Positions 56,829-64,000 of a DNA stretch of 64,000 nt are shown piece after piece (position 1 is the stretch's first letter; each line of letters begins with the position of its first letter). The position numbers and the translations under genes were made by a program. The stretch comes from CADEEN01 sp963840805. GTDB lineage: Bacteria; Pseudomonadota; Gammaproteobacteria; Burkholderiales; Burkholderiaceae_C. The notes under the pieces were generated by a model that saw only the letters and a program-made list of their open reading frames with translations, did no database searches and was not told the origin of the DNA. The stretch spans positions 930,001 through 994,000 of the forward strand of contig CAWJAJ010000017.1 in NCBI GenBank assembly GCA_963840805.1, in the 5' to 3' direction.

Positions 56829-57326
56829 ATGACCGAGCCGACTTCCCCGCTGACGCACTTCGATGCCCACGGCCAGGCCCACATGGTCGACGTGGGGGCC
56901 AAGCCCGCGAGCCACCGCGTGGCGGTGGCGCGGGCTCGATCCGCATGCAGCCGGCCACCTTCGAGCTGATAGCCGCCGGTAACGCCACGAAGGGTGACGT
57001 GATCGGCATCGCGCGCATCGCCGCGATCCAGGCGGCCAAGCGCACCGCCGAGCTGATCCCGCTGTGCCATCCGATCGCTCTCAGCCGCGTGGCGGCCGAG
57101 TTCCGGCTCGATGCGCAACTGCCCGGCGTGCATTGCACCGTGACGGCCGAAACCGTCGGCGCCACCGGCGTCGAGATGGAGGCGCTGACCGCCGTGCAGA
57201 TCGGCCTGCTGACCATTTATGACATGTGCAAGGCCGCCGACCGCGGCATGGTCATCGAGCGACGTGCGTCTGCTCGAGAAGCGCGGCGGCAAGTCGGGCG
57301 TGTGGCAAGCCGGCCCCCCTGTCTGA
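56829..57326 (+). CDS. moaC: cyclic pyranopterin monophosphate synthase MoaC, two frameshifts as read
   Basis: MoaC forms cyclic pyranopterin monophosphate, the first stable intermediate of molybdopterin. About 165 residues from ATG 56829. LTHFDAHGQAHMVDVGAKP, then IRMQPATFELIAAGNATKGD, TAELIPLCHPIALS and TAVQIGLLTIYDMCKAADRG cover the whole family. Near 56933 one base seems missing (ARGSIRM expected), and near 57263 one is extra (before DVRLLEKRGGKSG). The net frame is restored, ending at a TGA at 57324. Confidence 0.9.
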
Positions 57327-57339
57327 GGGCCGGCCTGCA

Positions 57340-57354
57340 GGGTTGTTTCAACCC
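57340..57354. terminator. weak hairpin after moaC
   Basis: GGGTTG and CAACCC form a six-base-pair stem with a TTT loop fourteen bases after the moaC stop; no T tract follows, so its role as a terminator is uncertain. Confidence 0.35.
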
Positions 57355-57491
57355 GTCACGGACATCGGCTCGATAGCCGGGTATCACCCTTCCTTTCGGG
57401 GATTACGCGGCGGCCTGGAACTTGTTTTACTCCCGCATCGATCGAGAGGCCAGTCGTCGCAGTGCCTCGTCAACGCCGACAGGGGAGGCAA

Positions 57492-57972
57492 ATGAAGCAC
57501 TTGCAACGTGGATTCACGCTGATCGAGCTGATGATCGTCGTGGCGATCATCGGCATCCTGGCCGCCGTGGCCCTGCCGGCCTACCAGACGTACACCATCA
57601 AGGCCAAGATTTCCGAGGCGATCGTTGCGACTGGCCAGTGCCGCTCGGCCGTGGCCGAGGTCTATCAGACAGGCAGTTTGTCTGCGCCGCCTGGGATCAA
57701 CGGCTGGGGTTGCGAATCGAGCACGCAGCAGTCGAAGTACGTGGCAAAGGTCGAGACCGATGCCGACGGCTTGATCACCGTCACGCTTGCCGGCGCGCGC
57801 CGACCTGAAAGACGCGGCAAGTTCGACGATTCAGTTGAAGCCCGCGACGCCCACGGGCGGTTCGCTCACGGCGGCTTCCATCGGCACGACGGTCGTCGGC
57901 ACCTTCCTGTGCGGCCCAGGCTCGACGGCCGGCATCAACAAGAAGTACCTACCGGGTTCATGCAAGAACTAG
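57492..57972 (+). CDS. pilA: type IV pilin, one frameshift as read
   Basis: A type IV major pilin of about 159 residues. Prepilin leader MKHLQRG is cleaved before FTLIELMIVVAIIGILAAVA, the hydrophobic spine; the glutamate at +5 is present. The C-terminal D-region lies between two cysteines (GTFLCGPGSTAG and LPGSCKN). The frame shifts near 57800: after TLAG, dropping one base gives RADLKDAASSTIQLKP and the rest to a TAG at 57970. GGGGAGG sits six bases before the ATG. A PglL-type oligosaccharyltransferase gene follows on the other strand, so the pilin may be glycosylated. Confidence 0.9.
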
Positions 57973-57990
57973 GTCATCGGTACGGCCTCG

Positions 57991-58060
57991 ATGTGCAAGG
58001 CCGCCGGCCGCGGCATGGTCTCGAGCAGGTGAAACTTCTCGAACGACGCGGCGGAAAACC
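57991..58060 (+). pseudogene. remnant of a second moaC 3' end
   Basis: The stretch starting ATGTGCAAGGCCGCC at 57991 matches the 3' end of moaC (from 57224) over 30 bases with one mismatch, then diverges but still encodes EQVKLLERRGGK, the normal MoaC ending, after a small gap. It has no start and its frame is broken. It lies between pilA and pglL, as if pilA had been placed at a moaC-pglL junction. Confidence 0.75.
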
Positions 58061-58083
58061 ACGGGCCTGGCGGGCCGAGCCCG

Positions 58084-59796
58084 CTACCTGAAGTCGCGCC
58101 AGTCGTAGACGCGCCGCAGGCGGCTCGCACTGGAATGGGCGTGGCCGCAGCGTGGCATCGGCACACGGGGCGAAGAATTCGTCGGCAGCGGGATTGCGAA
58201 ATTCGCGCAGGCGCGCCGCGAGGTGGCGTGCGCGCTCGATGTCGCCGCTCTGGGCCAGCGCCTCGGCCCAGGCGATCATCAGCCGGGTGTCGAGCAGGTG
58301 GTGCGGGGCGCGCACGAAGGCCGCCATCGCATCGGCCGGGCGCTCGGCGGTGGTGGCAGCGGCGTAATCGGCGTGGTGCGCGAAGAACCAGCTGCGCTGG
58401 CCGGCGGCAATGCGTTCTTCGAGCGGCCGGGCCACGGCCGGCGGCGAGAAGATCACCACCACGCGGTAGAAATCGACGACGACGACCAGCGCCGCGACGG
58501 CCATGGCCGCGCCCGCCACCATGGGCCAGCGCGGCCATCCGTCACCGGTCTGCAATCCCGCCGGCATCGGCGCCGCGCCCAGGCACAGCCCCCACGCCAG
58601 CGCGGTGGGCAGCAGGAAATGCGCGTACCAGAGCGGGTACTCGAGCTGGCTGTGCAAGGCCATCAGCAGCACCATCACGAAGGCGGCGCGCAGCGCGGCG
58701 CCGCTCTCGCCAGCCACGGCCAGGCTGCGCCGCCAGGCCTGCCACAGCGCCAGCGCCAGCAGCGCCAGCACCACCAGCGCCAGCGGCACGCCCAACTCGG
58801 CCGCCAATTGCAGCGGCAGGTTGTGGGTGTGGTCGAAGAAGGCCACGGGCCGCTGCGGGAACGGCGTCAGCGACCAGGCGAAGTTGAACTCGCCGAAGCC
58901 CACGCCCAGCCACGGCTGGGCGCGGATCAGGCCCAGCGTGTCGCGCCAGATCGCGAAGCGCGATGCCGAGAGATCGCCCTCGCCGAGGCGCGCTGCCGCG
59001 CCGATGGCCTGCACCGAGTGCTGCGAAGCCCACCACGCGGTGAGCCCCCAGCTCGCCGCGCACAACAGCGGCGCCGCCAGCAGCAGGCCGCGCGAAAAGC
59101 GCGACAGGCGGCCGTCGAGCAGGCCCCACAGCGCCAGCACCCCGATGCCGACCAGCCCGGTGCGTGAACCCGACAGCGTGACGCCCAGCACCATCAGCGC
59201 GAACAGCGCCACCGCCGCCGCGCGCCGCGCCGGCGTGCGCCCGAGCGCGCCGAGCTCGACCAACGGCACCACCGCCACCGCCGACCACAGCAGCAGCGTG
59301 GCCAGATGGTTGGGTTGCCGCATGTTGCCCACGGCGCGGCCAGCCAGCCCCGAGCGCGCGATCCAGTCGCCGTCGGCCAGCGCCGGCGCGAAGACCTGCA
59401 CCACCGCGATGGCGCTGTTGCACACGCCGGCCGCGACCCAGGCGGCGAAGAAGGCCGCCAGCAGCGCCGGCGTCGGCCGCAGCGCCGCCCGCCGAGCGCG
59501 AGCCCGGCGGTCGCCACCAGCAGGCCCGCCGCGGAAAGGCTCATGGCCCACGGCAGCACGCCGACCGCGCTGGACAGCAGCGCGGCGGCGGCCACCAGCA
59601 GCAGCGCTGCCACGAGGGCGGCCGAACGCGAGGCCGTGCCGCGCAGGCTGCCGGCGCAGGCCGGCGCCAGCGCCGCCATCGCCAGGCCCCACAAGCCCAG
59701 CGCCGCAGCCTGGTTGAACAGCGTCGGCGACGGCGGCAGGTTGTAGGCGATCAGGCCGGGCAGCAGCGCGGCGGCCCACAGCAGCGCCGCCGTCAC
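58084..59796 (-). CDS. pglL: PglL/Wzy-family O-oligosaccharyltransferase, two frameshifts as read
   Basis: About 570 residues from a GTG at 59796. Ten or more hydrophobic helices. The Wzy_C/PglL signature region includes MRQPNHLATLLLWS, LSGSRTGLVGIG, GVGFGEFNFAWS, FFDHTHNLPLQLAAELG and HSQLEYPLWYAHFLLP. Enzymes of this type transfer a lipid-linked glycan to serine of pilins or other proteins, or polymerise O-antigen. The frame breaks near 59490 (one base missing) and near 58105 (one extra, before VYDWRDFR and a TAG at 58084). Its start overlaps the stop of the upstream transferase gene. The adjacent pilA is the natural acceptor. Confidence 0.87.
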
Positions 59797-60932
59797 AAGC
59801 CGTCCTTGAAGCGCGACAGCGCGCCTCCGGAGCGCGACTTGATCATCAGCCAGCGCATGCGCCCGAAAGCGCACCAGGCGCATGTACAGCCACACATAGA
59901 GCACGCAGAACAGCCGCCACGAAGCCCATCAGCACGAACGGGTAGCGCCAGAACAGCGTGGCCGGCAGCGCGGCCATGCTCGACAGCAGCCACAGATACG
60001 GTGCGGTGAGGCTGTTGCGCAGCGTCAGGCTGGCGGCATCGCGCCGGCCGACGGCCCAGCGCACCAGGCGCCTGAATACGAGCTGGTGCAGGTGCAGGCC
60101 GTCGGGCAGCGCCGGGGCTGGCGCCGCGCACCACGCGCTCGCCGCCAGATGGAGAACAGCGTTTCGAACACCGGGTAGATGAAGAGCAGGAACGGGTACC
60201 ACGGCGACACCACGCCGCGGTGCCGCGCCACCAGCAGGAACGACAACACGGCCACCAGGTAGCCGATGAAGTACGCGCCGCCGTCGCCCAGGAAGATCAG
60301 CCCGCGCGGCCAGTTCCAGAGCAGGAAGCCCGAGCAACGCGCCCACGCCGGCCAGCGCCATCGAAACGATCAGGCTGTCGCCCACCTGCCAGCCCACGTA
60401 GGCCAGCGACAGCAGCGAGATGGCCACCACCACCGAAGCCAGCCCGTTGTAGCCGTCGATGATGTTCACCGCATTGGCCACGCCGGCCACCGCCACCATC
60501 GTGAACAACAGGCTGAACCAGGTGAAGCCCATCAACCAGTCGAGGCCGGGCAGATTGCACCGAGCTGAGCTGCGCGCCCAGCAGGAAGAAGGCCAGCGCG
60601 CCGCTGGTGGCGGTGGCGAGCAGACGCGTTCGGATGCCGACCTGCTTGGTCAGGTCCTCCGCCAGGCCGGCGAGGAGCGGCGGAAGGCCGCAAGCGAGCA
60701 GCAGCGCCATCTCGCCCGAATGCCCGGGCTGCGTGAATGCCACCCATGCCAGGAGAGCCGCCAGGCCCAGCGCGATGGCGAGGCCGCCGACACGCGGAAC
60801 CGCGCGGGCGTGAAATTTCTGCACGCTTTGCAGATCGTGATCGTCCCAGGCCAAGGCTCGGGTGCGGGAAAGCCGGATGATCACGCCGCTGACGAACAAC
60901 GACACGATGAACGCGAGGACCAGGCTGACCAT
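59793..60932 (-). CDS. WecA/MraY-family undecaprenyl-phosphate sugar-1-phosphate transferase, several frameshifts as read
   Basis: About 379 residues from ATG 60932. Membrane protein of the glycosyltransferase-4 family that starts glycan assembly on undecaprenyl phosphate. WDDHDLQSVQKFHARAVPRVGG, VANAVNIIDGYNGLA, a FLGDGGAYFIG motif and HLHQLVFRRL are the family's catalytic blocks. As read the frame shifts about five times (near 60556, 60333, 60130, 59915 and 59865), with intact sequence between. Ends at 59793 in a TGA overlapping the pglL GTG. It would build the lipid-linked precursor that the neighbouring oligosaccharyltransferase and flippase handle. Confidence 0.83.
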
Positions 60933-61175
60933 GGGCGGAAGCCTACACCGGTCCATGCTCCAAAATACGAGGCGCGTCGATGGTCGACAAACCCGTGCAA
61001 CGCCGGTTTCTGCTGAGTACCGTGCATCTCAGCCCGCCCGGTCTGTGGACCTACGCCACGTGCGGGGACACGACCCCGGCCAGCATTCGAAGCGCATAAA
61101 CATCTTGCTTTGTAGACGAACTTAATGCGACCTCGCAGGCGGCAACCCGCTCACTGGGGGTCATATCTAGGCACG

Positions 61176-62021
61176 ATGTCATCAAGGGACACGCAATTGA
61201 ACATAGAACACCCCGACGACATCAAGCGACAGAAGGGCGATTCCTGGTCGGTACCTGGCGCGGCTGATATCTACGAACGCAATGTGTCGTCGAAGTCAGC
61301 CATCGTCCAAATCAAGATCAAGTCGAGCGTGCGCTGGTGCTTCGGCATGCCGAAGGGCGCATTCTGGATGCTGGAACCGGCACGGGGCGCTTCGCGATCC
61401 CACTCGCGCCGATCAAAGGCAATCCCGTCGTTGCGCTGGACTACTCCAATGAGATGCTCGACTTGAATCGAAGGCTGAGCGCCGCCCAAGGTGTTCGATC
61501 AATCGACTACATGCAGGGAGACGTCGAGCACCTTCCCTTCAAAGACAATCAGTTTGACAGCGTCGTGTCGATCACCGTGGTAAGACACTTTCCCCAGTGG
61601 CGTGCAATTCTTGATGAGTACATCCGTGTTGTCCGGCCGGGTGGAAAGATCATTTTCGAGATGTGCAGCGGCGATCACATCAATGCGGCGAACAGGGTGG
61701 TCAACGCTTCGGTGCCAGGTTCAGGAAGGACGGATTTCTTAGTCATGAGGTCGAGATTCCGTTCGATGAACTGCAGCAATGGCTGATGCGCATGGAGTAG
61801 ACGTTCTGGAGCGCCACACCTACGACTTTCTGAACAGCAACTGCTTCCTGAAAATCATCACGATCAACGACTTGGGTTATCGGGTTCTCCTAAGGGCCAT
61901 TAGGGCGTTCTTCAGTGTCCGGGCGCTGCAGCGCTTGGCGGCGTGGTTGGAGCTGAATCTGCTGGCTCGGCTTCCGACGGCGTTCTCCTACAACTACATG
62001 GTGGTGGGCCGAAAGCGGTGA
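61176..62021 (+). CDS. class I SAM-dependent methyltransferase, frameshifted as read
   Basis: About 280 residues. The Rossmann core RILDAGTGTGRFAIPL, VVALDYSNEMLDLNRR, YMQGDVEHLPFKDNQFDSVV and IRVVRPGGKIIFEM is clear and marks a methyltransferase-11-type enzyme. The C-terminal part reads DVLERHTYDFLNSN and LPTAFSYNYMVVGRKR. The frame shifts near 61360, 61715 and 61793, each time as if a base were missing. It overlaps the flippase gene start. The DNA here is visibly richer in A and T than the window average. Probably modifies a sugar or lipid-linked intermediate; substrate unknown. Confidence 0.75.
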
Positions 62022-63565
62022 ATGCCCCCGAAGGGCTGCCGACTGACTCCGGCGCGACTGGCCGATCACGTCTGCTGCAAGACGCATCGGGGTATATGGC
62101 TGCGATCTACGTATCGCAGGTGCTGTCGTTCGGTATCAGCTTCGCCACGAAGGGCTTATTGGGACCGGTTGACCTCGGGATCTGGTCGCTCCTGCTGGCT
62201 GTGCTGTCGTTCCTCAGCCTTCTCGAGCTCGGCGTTGTGCAAGCGGCGAACAAGGAAATCGCCTATGCGCTGAGTAAGGGAGACGAGGAAGTCGCCGAAA
62301 AGCTCAAGCGCGTTCAGTACGCTTTCGTCGTATTGACCTCCGTGCTTGGCTCTTTGGGGGTGTTGCTGTACGCCATCGTTATGTCGGGTCAAAACGGCAA
62401 GACCCTCACATTCGGTCTGCTGGCAATCGCACTCATCTTGCCTATCAGTCAGATTCATATGGGACAAGTGAGCCTGTACTGGGCCAACAGGAGGTTCTCC
62501 GAGACGGGGCTCCTTGTGGTATTTGAGGCCGTGCTCGCAGGTACGGTGGGCCTTTATCTCGTCTGGGCCTTCGGTCTCGTTGGGCAGATCGCAGTGTTCA
62601 TCCTGATCTTGGCTGTGAAGGTAAGCGTCCTGTCCCGGCAAGCCGGAGCCGATTCAAAGCTGAGGATCGGCTTTTCGTGGGACGCCAAGGCGCTTAAGCA
62701 TCTGCTCAGGATTGGCATCCCGCTTCAAGTCATCAACTTAGCCAACGTATTCAAGATTTCTGGGACCGTGTTTCTAATCTCGTACTTCTTCGACACGCGT
62801 TCAGTTGGCTTCTATGCGCTTGCGCTGAGCGTCCAGAATTTCATCTACTGGACGCCGAACGCTTTCTCGATCGTCATGTTCCCCAGGTTCCAGGCGCGGT
62901 ACGCAAGCTCAAACGATGAGGTTGAATCACTGCATTCGTACTTGACCAAGCCGCTGTATGGACTCGGATTTTTTCTGCTGCCGGTCTTGCTGAGCGCTGC
63001 CTACTTCTTGGCGCCGCCGCTCATCGAACATGCTTTGCCAGCCTACGGGCCAACTGCTCCATTGGTGGCCGCCATACTGCCTGGGACGTTCTTCATGTCG
63101 ATGGAGCATATGCCGGGGCAACTTCTCACCACGGCGAATCGGCTTTGGCAGCGCGTCCTCATTGCGGCTCTTGGTATCGCGCTAATTGTGGTGTGCGTTG
63201 GGACCGCTGCAGCCATGGACTCAGGCCTTTTCGGCTTCGTGCTGGGACTGTCTGTAGCCAGCATGCTTGCGTTTCTGATCTTGCTCACGTATGCGAACTA
63301 CCTTGCGAAGGGGCCGGAGTCGAATCGCTGGCTCGCAGGCAAGCTTGTGGGGGCCTTCTTCTATCTGGCGGCAGTCGTACTTGCGATCGACCGGTTGCTG
63401 CCGGTGCCGCAAGGTTCATGGCAAGGAGACCTTCTTGCGGCGTTGGGCAAGTGGGCGATGTCGCTCGTTCTGCTGATCCCGCTCTTCCTTGTTGCCGAGC
63501 GCCACTTGGGACTTGTCGCGGCGATCCGCCATCTTCTTGGACACTTGTTGAGGCGCGTGCGATGA
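62018..63565 (+). CDS. Wzx-type polysaccharide flippase
   Basis: A 515-residue membrane protein from a GTG at 62018 with about twelve to fourteen hydrophobic helices. It belongs to the polysaccharide-transport/oligosaccharide flippase family: YMAAIYVSQVLSFGISFATK near the N-terminus, LGPVDLGIWSLLLAVLSFLS, LLRIGIPLQVINLANVFK and VGFYALALSVQNFIYW. Such proteins move undecaprenyl-linked glycans across the inner membrane. The frame is intact throughout. Codon use is less GC-biased than in the first 60 kb. Confidence 0.87.
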   Translation: MNAPEGLPTDSGATGRSRLLQDASGYMAAIYVSQVLSFGISFATKGLLGPVDLGIWSLLLAVLSFLSLLELGVVQAANKEIAYALSKGDEEVAEKLKRVQYAFVVLTSVLGSLGVLLYAIVMSGQNGKTLTFGLLAIALILPISQIHMGQVSLYWANRRFSETGLLVVFEAVLAGTVGLYLVWAFGLVGQIAVFILILAVKVSVLSRQAGADSKLRIGFSWDAKALKHLLRIGIPLQVINLANVFKISGTVFLISYFFDTRSVGFYALALSVQNFIYWTPNAFSIVMFPRFQARYASSNDEVESLHSYLTKPLYGLGFFLLPVLLSAAYFLAPPLIEHALPAYGPTAPLVAAILPGTFFMSMEHMPGQLLTTANRLWQRVLIAALGIALIVVCVGTAAAMDSGLFGFVLGLSVASMLAFLILLTYANYLAKGPESNRWLAGKLVGAFFYLAAVVLAIDRLLPVPQGSWQGDLLAALGKWAMSLVLLIPLFLVAERHLGLVAAIRHLLGHLLRRVR

Positions 63566-64000
63566 CCTTGTCGGCGAGTCATCACGACGCAATCGTTCTG
63601 GTCCACCGCCATCCCCGCGACTGGAGTGTGAAAGGCTGCCACAAGCCCCTGTTCATCTGTGCTGAGATGTTCTTGGAATTGCGCGATATTGAATCCAGGC
63701 GATGGAAGATGTGGGCGTTGCGAGGCAATCTCGTCGATGCCGGTCTGCCCGTTGCCACACTCAGCGAGTTCTTGTTGCCCGAAGATGTTGCCTGGCTTGA
63801 GAGCCAGAGCGCCCGGGTGGCCCACGAGTGGTATCTGGGTGACGATGGCGACATAACGATCTACCGAGGCGTGTCACTCGGGCGCTGCGTCGAATACGAG
63901 GTCAAGGCGCGCGCGGTCCGACTCCTCAAGCTGTCGCGCTGCATCCAGCGACTGCTACAACGACATCCTACGCGAAGATCTACTCAGACTTCGCTGATCA
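63562..64000 (+). CDS. unknown protein of the polysaccharide locus (3' end cut off)
   Basis: About 146 codons visible from ATG 63562, whose first bases overlap the flippase stop (ATGA). The frame reads IVLVHRHPRDWSVKGCHKPL, FICAEMFLELRDIESRRWKM and YRGVSLGRCVEYEVKARAV, then leaves the window. I do not recognise a family. Near 63965 the frame may shift, because the alternative reading YAKIYSDFAD looks more protein-like. Its position suggests a role in glycan synthesis. Confidence 0.6.
   Translation, partial: MTLSASHHDAIVLVHRHPRDWSVKGCHKPLFICAEMFLELRDIESRRWKMWALRGNLVDAGLPVATLSEFLLPEDVAWLESQSARVAHEWYLGDDGDITIYRGVSLGRCVEYEVKARAVRLLKLSRCIQRLLQRHPTRRSTQTSLI

Noticed and set aside
57419..57440. A sigma-54-like promoter before pilA (TGGAAC ... 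TTACT)
   Set aside because: The spacing is about right, but the -12 element lacks the GC pair, so it falls below what I would call.

Overview
The window is GC-rich bacterial DNA with short intergenic gaps and many ATGA or GTGA stop/start overlaps. Gene content (PrpF/TctC/CaiB catabolic loci, orphan TctC proteins, PsiF, MHFG-type protein, SWIB-tailed histone-like protein, M48 protease beside moaC) and a family of short GC-rich repeats point to a betaproteobacterium of the order Burkholderiales, probably of the Rubrivivax/Leptothrix/Methylibium type. This placement is inferred from content; no rRNA or tRNA gene was seen. Roughly sixty protein genes are recognisable.

Layout. 1-5.8 kb: a partial flavin reductase, a DksA-like protein, malate synthase G with a haloacid dehalogenase and a divergent LysR regulator, and a PsiF protein. 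5.8-16 kb: a Ser/Thr kinase with a cyclic-nucleotide-binding domain, argS-SPOR-dsbA, lptA-lptB-rpoN, an RlmL-type methyltransferase, rsmE and an MTA/SAH nucleosidase. 16-21.4 kb: fadD, the three-gene proton-translocating transhydrogenase and a Nudix hydrolase. 21.4-32.6 kb: a nine-gene minus-strand cluster (PrpF-like, TctC, MaoC, CaiB, CitE, PcaB-like lyase, TctC, TcuA, TcuB) under a divergent LysR regulator. I read it as a possible route from tricarballylate/aconitate through itaconate to pyruvate and acetyl-CoA. 32.6-39.4 kb: BON protein, chrB-chrA-mnmA, a fasciclin lipoprotein, OsmC, ssb. 39.4-43 kb: a tightly packed cupin/PPOX/nitrilase/unknown/methyltransferase operon. 43-50.4 kb: recQ, an ECF sigma/anti-sigma pair, uvrA. 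50.4-57.3 kb: an MHFG-type secreted protein, a DsbA-fold isomerase with an amidohydrolase, a SWIB protein, lipoproteins, an M48 protease, moaC. 57.4-64 kb: a type IV pilin, a PglL-type oligosaccharyltransferase, a WecA/MraY-type initiating transferase, then a less GC-rich polysaccharide segment (methyltransferase, flippase, partial gene).

Two features cut across the window. First, many conserved genes are interrupted by single-base indels although the protein sequence continues intact in the next frame: glcB, mtnN, pntB, pntAA, tcuA, tcuB, tctC, prpF-like, PPOX, nitrilase, uvrA (ten events), moaC, pilA, pglL, the WecA-like gene and a methyltransferase. This looks like consensus error rather than mass gene decay, so I annotate these as genes and state where the frame breaks. 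Second, six copies of a GC-rich repeat are present. Three lie inside coding genes (maoC, recQ, uvrA): in maoC and recQ they are read through in frame as extra peptides, and in uvrA the frame breaks at the element as read.
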